From positions 248,001 through 312,000 of the forward strand of contig NZ_FUYY01000002.1 in the NCBI RefSeq assembly GCF_900168045.1: a stretch of DNA of 64,000 bases, given 5' to 3'. This DNA is from Salegentibacter holothuriorum (GTDB taxonomy: Bacteria > Bacteroidota > Bacteroidia > Flavobacteriales > Flavobacteriaceae). Positions 53,573-62,078 of the stretch are shown in pieces (within the stretch, counting starts at the first letter, position 1; each line of letters starts with the position of its first letter). The position numbers and the translations under genes were made by a program. Below the pieces are notes generated by a model. It was not told where the DNA came from. It made no database searches and saw only the letters and a list, made by a program, of their open reading frames with translations.

Positions 53573-54253
53573 ATGTTTCACGATTTAGCAAACCTGTTCT
53601 ACCCTAAAATATGTAATTGCTGTGATAGCCCACTTTTAAAGGCTGAACAAGTGATTTGCACTTCTTGTTTACACCAACTTCCAACTACTAATTATCACTT
53701 AGATAACGAAAACATCACGAAAAAAGTATTTGATGCCCGCTTAAGTCTTGAAAATGCCACTTCTTTGCTTTATTTTAAGAAAAAAGGAATAGTACAAAAT
53801 CTTATTCATAACCTAAAATATAAGAAACAGGAAGAAGTTGGAAGTTTTCTTGGAAACTGGCTTGGTGAAGAATTAGCCAAACATCAAGGATTTAACAATG
53901 TTGATTGTGTGATCCCGGTTCCTCTTCACTATAAAAAGTTAAAGAAAAGAGGTTTTAACCAGGTATCTGAATTTGGTAAAACCATTGCTCTCAAATTAAA
54001 AGCCAATTATATTGACGATGTGCTGGTAAAGAAATCCAGCTCACGCACTCAAACATTAAAAAAGCGCCTGGGAAGATGGGGGATTATTGATGCCACTTTT
54101 ATGATAGAAAATCCGGAGAAACTGGAAAACAAGCATTTATTATTAGTAGACGATCTTGTGACTACCGGTGCAACCCTGGAGGCTTGCGGAAATAAACTTC
54201 TCCAAATTAAAAATACTAAACTAAGTATCGCTACTATGGCAATTACAGATTGA
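53573..54253 (+). CDS. comF: ComF family phosphoribosyltransferase-like protein
   Basis: 226 residues. N-terminal zinc-finger cysteines (C14, C16/C17, C29, C32) and the type I phosphoribosyltransferase PRPP motif LLLVDDLVTTGAT near 200 are both present, with CVIPVPLHYKKLKKRGFNQV in the middle. ComF proteins act in DNA uptake in competent bacteria; here, without other com genes in view, the role is uncertain. Divergent from the coiled-coil protein. Confidence 0.9.
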   Translation: MFHDLANLFYPKICNCCDSPLLKAEQVICTSCLHQLPTTNYHLDNENITKKVFDARLSLENATSLLYFKKKGIVQNLIHNLKYKKQEEVGSFLGNWLGEELAKHQGFNNVDCVIPVPLHYKKLKKRGFNQVSEFGKTIALKLKANYIDDVLVKKSSSRTQTLKKRLGRWGIIDATFMIENPEKLENKHLLLVDDLVTTGATLEACGNKLLQIKNTKLSIATMAITD

Positions 54254-54311
54254 TACCCACGTTAAAACCTAAAATAATTGTTTCTTTGCTCTTAGATTTC
54301 ATTTTTTTATT

Positions 54312-55925
54312 ATGCTGAAAAGAATTCCCGGAATTTTAATAGTTGCTGCGCTGGTTTTGCTGTGTGTACAATGTGCCAAAAAAGGAATGCCGGAAGGTGG
54401 ACCTAAAGATGAAGAGCCGCCAAAATTTATTAGGGCAAATCCTGAAAATTACAATACAAACTTCAATGCAGATGAAATTAGGATCTTTTTTAACGAATAC
54501 ATAAAACTGGAAGATGCCCGGCAGCAAATAGTTATTTCGCCGCCAATAGAACCACGCCCAGGCATAATGCCAATGGGATCTGCGCGTAAAGATGTGCGCA
54601 TACAAAACCTGGATTCGCTTCAGGAAAATACCACTTATACCATTAATTTTGGGAAAAGCATTGTAGATAATAACGAAGGCAATCCACTACCCTATTTCAA
54701 ATATGTATTCTCTACCGGAGATTACCTGGATTCTTTAAAAATTTCCGGAACTATAAAAGATGCTTATCTAAAAGCTCCTTCAGAATTTATTTCTATTTTT
54801 TTATATGAAGTAGATTCTACTTTTTCAGATTCTTTGGTGTACAAAGAGACTCCAAGATATGTTACCTATACCTTAGATAGCACCGTAAATTTTGAGCTTG
54901 AAAACCTTAAGGAAGGCACCTATCAAATACTTGCCGTAGAAGATAAAAACGATAATTATAATTTTAATCCGAAGACAGAGAAAATAGGGTTTTTAGAAAA
55001 CCATATCACGCTACCCACAGATTCCACCTACGACATTACTATTTTTAAGGAGAAATTAGATTTTGAAGCGGAACGTCCAAAATTATTAAAAGGCAATCAA
55101 ATACTCTTTGGTTATGAAGGCTCTAAAGGAGTAGATAGCGTAGAAATTAACCTGTTAACTGCAAAACCGGAAGGCTTCCAATCCAGAATTGTAAAAGACC
55201 GTAAAACCGATACACTTTACTATTGGTATAATATTAGACCAGAAAATGACAGCCTTTCCTTTGAAGTGGTAAGCCCTACGCGACGTGACACCTTATTTAC
55301 AAAAATAGCTGAAGCTGAAAGAGATTCCCTAAAGCTTACGGCAGAACCAACAGGCAGTATAGCGTTTGAACAGAATTATAGATTGCAGGCAAACACTCCT
55401 ATTACCGGATTTAGTAAAGAATTAATTAGTATTAGAGATGGAGATTCTACATTGGTACCTTTCAATACTGAAATACGCCGCCTGGAGAACGAAATTATAA
55501 TTTCTTTCGATAAAGAAGAAAGCAGTAAATACGAGGTAGTAACCCTTCCAGGCGCCATAACCGATCTGTTTGGAGATACTAACGATACGATAAGAAATAC
55601 GCTTAGCACCAAGTCTTATGCAGATTATGGAAGTATTATTTTAACGCTTCAAAATGTTGACAGATTTCCAATTTTGGTACAGCTAACCGATGAAAAAGGC
55701 GAAGTTCAATACGAAAAATTTTCAACCGGAGATAGTAATTTTCACTTCCGATTCTTAAAACCGGGAAAACATCTAATTAGGGTGATTTTTGACGATAATG
55801 AAAATCGAAAATGGGATACGGGAAATTATCTTAAAAGAATTCAACCTGAGGAAATTCAATATTACCGGGACACTATAGACGTGAGATCTAACTGGGATAT
55901 GCCAGAGACTTTTACTTTAGACTAA
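54312..55925 (+). CDS. Ig-like domain lipoprotein
   Basis: 537 residues. Lipobox near Cys21 (VLLCVQCAKKG). An N-terminal Big_5 Ig-like domain spans about 35-140 (PPKFIRANPENYNTNFNADE, FNEYIKLED), then a transthyretin-like carbohydrate/peptide-binding-like segment (LENLKEGTYQILAVEDKNDN) and more beta domains. The C-terminal part repeats the layout (FLKPGKHLIRVIFDDNENRK). This family is conserved in Bacteroidota without known function. Its last 14 bases overlap the convergent amidase gene. Confidence 0.82.
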   Translation: MLKRIPGILIVAALVLLCVQCAKKGMPEGGPKDEEPPKFIRANPENYNTNFNADEIRIFFNEYIKLEDARQQIVISPPIEPRPGIMPMGSARKDVRIQNLDSLQENTTYTINFGKSIVDNNEGNPLPYFKYVFSTGDYLDSLKISGTIKDAYLKAPSEFISIFLYEVDSTFSDSLVYKETPRYVTYTLDSTVNFELENLKEGTYQILAVEDKNDNYNFNPKTEKIGFLENHITLPTDSTYDITIFKEKLDFEAERPKLLKGNQILFGYEGSKGVDSVEINLLTAKPEGFQSRIVKDRKTDTLYYWYNIRPENDSLSFEVVSPTRRDTLFTKIAEAERDSLKLTAEPTGSIAFEQNYRLQANTPITGFSKELISIRDGDSTLVPFNTEIRRLENEIIISFDKEESSKYEVVTLPGAITDLFGDTNDTIRNTLSTKSYADYGSIILTLQNVDRFPILVQLTDEKGEVQYEKFSTGDSNFHFRFLKPGKHLIRVIFDDNENRKWDTGNYLKRIQPEEIQYYRDTIDVRSNWDMPETFTLD

Positions 55926-56691
55926 ATTCATCGCGATCCTGAAGAAATTTAAAATGATTTCGGGTTTCTTCCAATTGCTTTTTATCCAATGCAATTTCTT
56001 GTACAAACGGTTCTTCCCTATCCAACTCGGTTATGTTTTGGCCTAAACCGTCGTATACTGCGGTATGCCCGTTGTATTCAGCTGCATTCCCATCTTTTCC
56101 GGTTCGGTTTACACCAATGCAGTAACTCATATTTTCTATAGCGCGGGCCTTTAAAAGTACATCCCAGGCAAAAACCCGTTTCTTTGGCCAATTGGCAACA
56201 TATATCAACAGGTCATAATCTTCGGTATTCCTTGAAAAAACAGGGAATCTCAGATCATAGCATACCAGCGGACAAATTTTCCAGCCTTTATATTCAACCA
56301 CCAATCTTTCTTTTCCGGCAGTATAGGTTATATGTTCGTTGGCCAAAGTAAAAGTGTGGCGCTTATCATAGATTTTATAAGTTCCATCAGGAAAAACAAA
56401 GAAAAGCCTGTTGTAATAATTATCATTTTCGGTAATAATCAGGCTTCCGGTTATCGCAGCATTTTTCAGTTTTGCAATTTCACGCATCCACTGTAAACTT
56501 AAACCATCGGTCTGTTCGGCCAGTTTTTCAGCATTCATGCTAAAACCTGTAGTGAACATTTCGGGAAGGATAATTAAATCTACATCTTTAGAAAGTGACT
56601 TGATTTCTTTTGAAAAAGAACTTCTATTTTCCTGAGGATCTTCCCACTTTAAATTTGCCTGTATTATCGCGGTATTTAGTTTTTGTGCCAT
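55912..56691 (-). CDS. Nitrilase-superfamily amidase (YafV/omega-amidase-like)
   Basis: 259 residues from the ATG at 56691 (MAQKLNTAIIQANLKWEDPQ); five upstream codons are also open. The Glu-Lys-Cys triad is E44 (LILPEMFTTGF), K110 (YDKRHTF) and C144 (PLVCYDLRFPVFS). Family members hydrolyse alpha-ketoglutaramate or similar omega-amides, a repair/salvage activity. Length fits the 255-275 of YafV. It is convergent with the lipoprotein gene, overlapping it by 14 bases. Confidence 0.93.
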   Translation of the reverse strand: MAQKLNTAIIQANLKWEDPQENRSSFSKEIKSLSKDVDLIILPEMFTTGFSMNAEKLAEQTDGLSLQWMREIAKLKNAAITGSLIITENDNYYNRLFFVFPDGTYKIYDKRHTFTLANEHITYTAGKERLVVEYKGWKICPLVCYDLRFPVFSRNTEDYDLLIYVANWPKKRVFAWDVLLKARAIENMSYCIGVNRTGKDGNAAEYNGHTAVYDGLGQNITELDREEPFVQEIALDKKQLEETRNHFKFLQDRDEFSLK

Positions 56692-56792
56692 ACCCAAAAT
56701 TACCAAATTTTAAATTTCTGCTGCTAAATCCTTGTTAAACAATTGTAGAAAACTCACATAATGGATAGTTTTAAGATGTAAAATCATACAAT

Positions 56793-57302
56793 ATGAAAGT
56801 ACAAGCTTTATTGAAAAAAGATTCTTATTCTAAAGCTGCCGGTCGTGGATTGCTGGCCGGAGTAATTGGCGGATTGGCCGGAACAGCGGTAAAAAGCCTG
56901 GTAGAACACTTTTTAACTGTGCGGGAAGTTGAACAACGCTCTGCCCAAATTAAAATCGTAGATGAGCTTTCTACAAAAATCACCGGTTCTCCAATAAGTG
57001 TTGATAATGAAGAATTAGCCGAGCAATTAGTAAATTTCCCAATTGGAGCCAGTGTTGGCGCGGCTTACGGTTTCGGTAAAAAAGACAATGAAAAATTAAA
57101 TATTAAAGATGGAATAATTCTAGGAGGTTCTACCTGGATTTCAACTCACGAAACTTCACTGCCCATGATGGGATTGGAGCCAAAACCTACAGATGTTCCT
57201 ATGAGAATGCAATTTAACGAACTATTTGCCCACGTTCTTTTTGGCATTACTACCGAAGTGGTTCGTAGTACAGTTTTGCAAAGATTAAATGAGAGAGATT
57301 AA
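56793..57302 (+). CDS. DUF1440-like membrane protein
   Basis: 169 residues. A glycine-rich N-terminal helix (AGRGLLAGVIGGLAGTAVKS) and a second membrane segment around 85-100 (PIGASVGAAYGFG), then IILGGSTWISTHETSLPMMG and a C-terminal FNELFAHVLFGITTEVVRS. The pattern fits DUF1440/YagU, an inner-membrane family of unknown function. Its stop overlaps the convergent helicase gene by 4 bases. Confidence 0.75.
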   Translation: MKVQALLKKDSYSKAAGRGLLAGVIGGLAGTAVKSLVEHFLTVREVEQRSAQIKIVDELSTKITGSPISVDNEELAEQLVNFPIGASVGAAYGFGKKDNEKLNIKDGIILGGSTWISTHETSLPMMGLEPKPTDVPMRMQFNELFAHVLFGITTEVVRSTVLQRLNERD

Positions 57303-59773
57303 TTTTCCAGGCTTTTCAGCATTTTTTTAATCCTATCTTCCAGTTTTTCTGAAGATAGTTTTTCCCGAAGTCTATCAGTAATAATCGGAAAAGAAAAAGG
57401 CGTTGGTTTTTCGCAGTTTTTCCAGATACTCTTTTGATGCTGAATGCGCTCTAAAGCCATTCTTAATCGGCCTTCTTCCAACTGATGCTCAAAAGTTTCC
57501 CTGAAAGATTGCAAATACAATAAATTATCATCTTCATAATCTTTAAAGACGCTGAAAAGCAATTGCGAGCTACTTTGCAAATGCTTGCTTTTAATTAGTT
57601 TATTCGGGTAACCGGTAAAAACCATCCCGGCAATTACCGCAATATCCCTAAATTTTCGCCTGGCCATTTCGGTAGCATTTAAACTTTTATAAAGATCGTC
57701 CATAAGAAATTCTGCGGAAAAAAGATCGTTATCCAAAACTTGCTGCATATCGATTTCCTGGTCTGAGAGCAATTCAAACCCATAGTCGTTAAAGGCTATA
57801 CTAAAGGAAATAGGGGAAAGTAAACTGATGCGATACGCCAGTAAACTTCCCAAAGCTTCGTGCACAAAACGACCTTCAAACGGATAAAAGATCGCGTGAT
57901 AACCTTCGCGGGTTTTAAAAGTTTCAATTAAAAACTCATCCTGCTTTGGAATAATAGATTCTTTTTGTTGCCGCTCCAAAATTGGCTGTAAAGCTTTTAA
58001 TTCATCTGATTTTTCCGAAGAACCTGCAGCAGTCGAAGCAGAAGCGGCATACATTTCTTCCCTTAGCAATTCACTCATTTGTGCTGAAAAAGCCATCCTG
58101 CCGCCCATCCAGCTGGGCACTTTAGACGTTTTTTTCTTTGATTTTCGTACTAAAACCTGCATGCTTTTTATGCGAACCAATTCCAGGTTTCTTCCGGCAA
58201 AGGTGAACACATCGCCAGGCGTAAGTTTGGAAATAAACCATTCTTCAATCGTGCCAATATAACCGCCTTTCAGGTATTTGACACTTAATACCGCATCGCT
58301 CACAATCGTTCCAATTTGCAGGCGGTGCCGCATCGCAATCCCCCGGTTATTTACTTTAAAAAGACCGTCTTCTTCAATTTCAATTTTCTTGTATTCATCA
58401 TAAGCCTGCAAACTCTGACTACCTTTGGTAACGAAATTCAAGATCCATAACCATTCATCTTCGGTAATGCCCTGGAAACAAAACGTAGATTTAATTTCGG
58501 GCCAGATTTTCTTCGGAAAAAAGCCATTGGAAACCGCTAAAGTTGTAAGGTATTGCACAAGAACATCAAAACTCAATAAATACGGAATTCTATCTTCCAC
58601 GGCAGTCTTCTGCACCGCTTTTTGTAAAGCTGAAGCTTCAATAAGTTCTATAGCGTGCGTGGGTAAAAAATGAATTACACTTTCTTTTCCAGGTTGGTGA
58701 CCGCTTCTCCCTGCTCGTTGCAAAAACCTGGCAACGCCTTTTGGACCGCCAATTTGAATAATGGTTTCCACAGGTGCAAAATCTACTCCCAAATCAAGGC
58801 TGGAAGTACAAACCACGGCTTTTAAAGTTTCATTTCTAATGGCCTGTTCAACCCAAAGCCTGGTTTCTTTATTAATGCTACCGTGGTGCATCGCTACTTC
58901 CCCCGCAAACTCTGGGTATTTATGCATTAATTTTTGAAACCAAAGTTCGCATTGCGAACGGGTATTTGTAAAGAGCAACGTAGTTCTGGAATTCTTTATA
59001 ATCGGAACTACCTCGTCAATCAAGTGCAAGCCCAAATGGCCTCTCCAGGGAAACTTTTCCATTTTCTCTGGAATAATAGATTTCACGCTGATCTTCTTCT
59101 TTAAATTCGCCCTGATCAATACCGAATTCTCAAAGGCTTCTGAATTTGGACCGAGCAAAACTTCCCGCGCCTGTTCTAAGTTCCCAATCGTGGCCGAGAT
59201 TCCCCAAATTCGCAAATGTTTTGAAACCGTTTTTAAACGAGACAAAGCGAGTTCCATTTGCACGCCGCGCTTAGTACCTAGTAATTCGTGCCACTCATCA
59301 ACCATCACGGCATTTAGGTTTTTAAAAGTTTTATCGTAATTTTTTGAAGAAAGCAGCAGCTGTAAACTTTCAGGGGTGGTAATTAGTAAATCGGGCATTG
59401 ACTTTTTTTGCGCTGCACGAACTTTTTGCGGGGTATCTCCCGTGCGAATTCCTACGGTTAAACCACTGCCAATTTCATCAGCAAATCGTTGCGCCGACTG
59501 CTCAATTTCTACCGAAAGTGCACGAAGCGGGGTAATCCAGATCGCTTTTAAGCCTTTTTTATGTTTCGTCTTATAGTCGGGATTTTTCTTTAAATAATCC
59601 AGCACTATTGGCACCCAAAGTGCGTAGGTTTTTCCGCTACCCGTGGGTGCGTTTAAGAGTCCGTTCTTTTTCTGCAAAAAAGCCGTCCAGGTTTGCTTCT
59701 GAAAAGCAAAAGGCTTCCACCCCTGGTTAGAAAACCAGGTTTCGGCGATTCTTGTAAGTTCGTTTCTATTCAT
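57299..59773 (-). CDS. Ligase-associated DNA damage response DEXH-box helicase (Lhr-type)
   Basis: 824 residues. Walker A APTGSGKT (42-49), motif II DEWH (159-162), LLFTNTRSQCE and QRAGRSGHQPGK (motif VI) show a superfamily 2 helicase. The C-terminal winged-helix and Lhr-core domains follow (about 450-824). This is the Lhr-core protein that travels with the ligase and exonuclease genes in the ligase-associated damage response set. In Mycobacterium, Lhr unwinds 3'-tailed duplexes. It is separated from the ligase gene here by the DUF559 unit. Confidence 0.93.
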   Translation of the reverse strand: MNRNELTRIAETWFSNQGWKPFAFQKQTWTAFLQKKNGLLNAPTGSGKTYALWVPIVLDYLKKNPDYKTKHKKGLKAIWITPLRALSVEIEQSAQRFADEIGSGLTVGIRTGDTPQKVRAAQKKSMPDLLITTPESLQLLLSSKNYDKTFKNLNAVMVDEWHELLGTKRGVQMELALSRLKTVSKHLRIWGISATIGNLEQAREVLLGPNSEAFENSVLIRANLKKKISVKSIIPEKMEKFPWRGHLGLHLIDEVVPIIKNSRTTLLFTNTRSQCELWFQKLMHKYPEFAGEVAMHHGSINKETRLWVEQAIRNETLKAVVCTSSLDLGVDFAPVETIIQIGGPKGVARFLQRAGRSGHQPGKESVIHFLPTHAIELIEASALQKAVQKTAVEDRIPYLLSFDVLVQYLTTLAVSNGFFPKKIWPEIKSTFCFQGITEDEWLWILNFVTKGSQSLQAYDEYKKIEIEEDGLFKVNNRGIAMRHRLQIGTIVSDAVLSVKYLKGGYIGTIEEWFISKLTPGDVFTFAGRNLELVRIKSMQVLVRKSKKKTSKVPSWMGGRMAFSAQMSELLREEMYAASASTAAGSSEKSDELKALQPILERQQKESIIPKQDEFLIETFKTREGYHAIFYPFEGRFVHEALGSLLAYRISLLSPISFSIAFNDYGFELLSDQEIDMQQVLDNDLFSAEFLMDDLYKSLNATEMARRKFRDIAVIAGMVFTGYPNKLIKSKHLQSSSQLLFSVFKDYEDDNLLYLQSFRETFEHQLEEGRLRMALERIQHQKSIWKNCEKPTPFSFPIITDRLREKLSSEKLEDRIKKMLKSLEN

Positions 59774-59778
59774 GTTTT

Positions 59779-59908
59779 AACCCTTCCGCCATTCCTTCGG
59801 AATGCCACCTTCCCTTAAAAAAGGAAAGAACTATATTTCTTTTTACAATTACCATCCAGCGTTGTTCGCCTCCTTTTTAAGGAGGGGTGCCCGTCAGGGC
59901 GGGGTGGT
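59779..59908. repeat. Repeat D, left copy
   Basis: AACCCTTCCGCC at 59779, then CCACCTTCCCTTAAAA with a hairpin, a variable middle, and CCTCCTTTTTAAGGAGGGGT followed by GCCCGTCAGGGCGGGGTGGT. The right copy at 60291-60434 has the same order and orientation. On the minus strand it begins ACCACCCCGCCC immediately after the natural TAA of the DUF559 frame. Confidence 0.85.
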
Positions 59909-59940
59909 TTATTTCTTCTTAAAATTATCTTCAATCTCTT

Positions 59941-60276
59941 TCAAAACTGAAGGCAAAAAGTCAAAACCATTCTATTTTCAAATCGTATTACTTTAAATCC
60001 CCAATCCTCCAGTTTTTTATTCCGTTTTTCATCTTTTTCTTCAGCTAGTGGATTTTTATGAACCTCTCCATCTAATTCAATAATCAGTTGCTCTTCCGCG
60101 CAATAAAAATCCACTATAAAATTTTCTATACTATATTGTCTCCTGGATTTTCTTCCCTTAAATTTTCTTCGTTGTAACTGTTTCCATAAGAATGCTTCAG
60201 CAGGAGTCAAGTTATTACTTAATGCTTTTCGAAAGGGTCCTAAATATTTTTTTCTGTTATGGCTTGGCTTTTTCAT
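59941..60276 (-). CDS. DUF559 endonuclease-like protein with C-terminal frameshift
   Basis: 111 residues as read. The Vsr-like restriction-endonuclease fold is recognisable: LTPAEAFLWKQLQRRKFKGR, QYSIENFIVDFYCAEEQ with the active-site Asp, and LIIELDGEVH with Glu/Asp. After NRMV the frame ends early in LTFCLQF. Adding one T to the run in ATGGTTTTGAC restores FDFLPSVLKEIEDNFKKK and a TAA at 59911-59909, giving 122 residues. A one-base deletion or a sequencing error is likely. It sits between two copies of repeat D, inside the ligase-associated operon. Confidence 0.85.
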   Translation of the reverse strand: MKKPSHNRKKYLGPFRKALSNNLTPAEAFLWKQLQRRKFKGRKSRRQYSIENFIVDFYCAEEQLIIELDGEVHKNPLAEEKDEKRNKKLEDWGFKVIRFENRMVLTFCLQF

Positions 60277-60290
60277 TGTTTTAGTTTTAT

Positions 60291-60434
60291 CCTCTAACCC
60301 TTCCGTCTTATTCAGCTAACGCTGAATGATCCACCTTCCCTTAAAAAGGGAAGGAGCTTTTATTTTAATATTTCATCAGCCGCCAAAGTTCACCTCCTTT
60401 TTAAGGAGGGGTGCCCAATAGGGCGGGGTGGTTA
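60291..60434. repeat. Repeat D, right copy
   Basis: AACCCTTCCGTC at 60295, CCACCTTCCCTTAAAAAGGG, a variable middle (about 60355-60390), then CCTCCTTTTTAAGGAGGGGT and GCCCAATAGGGCGGGGTGGT. It is a direct repeat of the left copy. Its last bases supply the TAA stop of the ligase (60434-60432). Confidence 0.85.
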
Positions 60435-62078
60435 ATCCGGAATTAAATCCCTCAACTCACCCAACGTATTTGCTTCGTGTATATTTTTATCAGTGCGCCA
60501 GCGCAGCATTCTTGGAAATCTTGTTGCTACGCCGCTTTTATGGCGTTTGGACTCTGCTATTCCTTCAAAAGCAATTTCAAAAACGTGATGAGGTGTCACG
60601 CTTCTTACCGGCCCAAAACGTTCTAAAGTGTTTTTCTTGATCCAGGCATCGAGTTTTCTAAATTCAGCATCGGTTAAACCGGAGTAGGCTTTTGCAAAAG
60701 TCACCAGTTCTTTTTTTTCGTCGTCCCATAATCCAAAAGTATAATCTGTGAATAAATTGCTTCGTCTGCCGTGACCGCGCATGGCATAAGTGAGCACAGC
60801 ATCTACCGTAAGCGGATCTACTTTCCATTTCCACCAATCGCCTTTCTTTCTTCCCACTAAATACGGCGAATCCAGTCTTTTCAGCATTAGTCCTTCAGAT
60901 TTTTCTTCTCTTGCACGTTCGCGTTCTTCGGCAACTTCACTCCAATTTGTAAAGGAAATTCGTTCAGATAAATGCAAGGGAATTTCTTCCGAAGAAACCT
61001 CAGCATAGAGATTCTCCAGAATTTTTCTTCTTTCAACAAACGGCTCGGTCCTGATATCTTCTCCTTTCCATTCCAAAACATCGTAAGCCTTTAAAATTAC
61101 CGGGGTTTTCTCCAGTAACTTTTTACTGATATTTTTTCTTCCAATTCGGGTTTGCAGATCCTTAAAAGTCCCGATTTTTCCATCAGGAAAAGGTAATATT
61201 TCTCCGTCTATTGCCGTTCCGTTAGGAATTTCACCCACGAAATCTTCAAATTCGGGGTATTTATCAGTGACCAGTTCTTCTCCACGGCTCCATACAAAAA
61301 GTTCGTCATTCCTAACAATTACCTGAGACCGAATGCCATCCCATTTATGCTCAGCACTCCATTGCGCTACATCGCCTAATTCTTCAACTCCACTATCTAT
61401 CGCGTAGGCCAGGTAAAACGGATAAGGTTTTGATAAATAATCTTCCTCGTTTTCTTCTAAAATCAGTTTTTTAAAAGTGGTTTTTTCAGGCTTCCAATTA
61501 CCCATCATTTTGTAGGCAAGTATATCTTCGTCAATCTCGGTAGCTTTGGAAAGTGCACGCGTCATTAATTTCTGGCTCACTCCAATTCTGAAACTTCCGG
61601 TGATGAGTTTGGTAAAAACAAAACGCTCGTAATAATTAAGCTCCAGCCAATTTTTATGTAAGTAGTTCTTTTTTTCTGCTTCGGTTTTAGGTTTTAACTC
61701 CAGTATCTCCTGAAGGAATTGATTAAGGCTTTTTTCGGTATTTTCTTCAGCTGGCGGAATTACGAGCGCGATTGTTTCAGCCAGATCGCCCACAATATGA
61801 TAGGACTCTTCAAATAACCATAAAGGAATATTAGCCAATTCTGATGCCCATTGGCGCATTAAAGTGGTGTTCACAGGTCTTGGTGGCCTGCGATGCGATA
61901 AAATAGCGATAGTCCAAACCTTATCTTTATCCTCAGCATTATTAAAATAATGCGTTAAAGCCTCAACTTTTAAGGTAGTTTTATTGGTGCTGTCTAAGGT
62001 TTTTATGAGTTCAGCAAAAACCCCTAAGCCCCCCGACCCCCGAAGGGGGAGTTCTTTATCTTCAGTTTCTTCTTTCAT
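60432..62078 (-). CDS. ATP-dependent DNA ligase of the ligase-associated damage response set
   Basis: 548 residues. Catalytic Lys245 lies in EHKWDGIRSQV (KxDG motif I); GTAIDGEILPF, EGLMLKRLDSPY and WWKWKVDPLTVDAVL are nucleotidyltransferase motifs III-V. An N-terminal helical domain (about 20-205) and an OB-fold (about 440-540) complete it. Residues 9-21 come from a GC-rich repeat (62016-62054). Translationally coupled to the exonuclease gene by an ATGA overlap. Seals nicks in a helicase/exonuclease repair pathway, separate from NAD-dependent LigA. Confidence 0.95.
   Translation of the reverse strand: MKEETEDKELPLRGSGGLGVFAELIKTLDSTNKTTLKVEALTHYFNNAEDKDKVWTIAILSHRRPPRPVNTTLMRQWASELANIPLWLFEESYHIVGDLAETIALVIPPAEENTEKSLNQFLQEILELKPKTEAEKKNYLHKNWLELNYYERFVFTKLITGSFRIGVSQKLMTRALSKATEIDEDILAYKMMGNWKPEKTTFKKLILEENEEDYLSKPYPFYLAYAIDSGVEELGDVAQWSAEHKWDGIRSQVIVRNDELFVWSRGEELVTDKYPEFEDFVGEIPNGTAIDGEILPFPDGKIGTFKDLQTRIGRKNISKKLLEKTPVILKAYDVLEWKGEDIRTEPFVERRKILENLYAEVSSEEIPLHLSERISFTNWSEVAEERERAREEKSEGLMLKRLDSPYLVGRKKGDWWKWKVDPLTVDAVLTYAMRGHGRRSNLFTDYTFGLWDDEKKELVTFAKAYSGLTDAEFRKLDAWIKKNTLERFGPVRSVTPHHVFEIAFEGIAESKRHKSGVATRFPRMLRWRTDKNIHEANTLGELRDLIPD
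62016..62054. repeat. GC-rich repeat within the ligase N-terminus
   Basis: On the minus strand GAACTCCCCCTTCGGGGGTC then GGGGGGCTTAGGGGTTTTT. The hairpin CCCCC-TTC-GGGGG and the GC content stand out from the AT-rich surroundings. The same words occur as intergenic repeats in flavobacterial genomes (recalled, not checked). It encodes residues 9-21 (ELPLRGSGGLGVF) of the ligase in frame. Confidence 0.6.

Noticed and set aside
59774-60434. CRISPR-like reading of the direct repeats around the DUF559 gene
   Set aside because: Only two long copies about 500 bases apart, with a gene between them; no spacer series and no cas genes.
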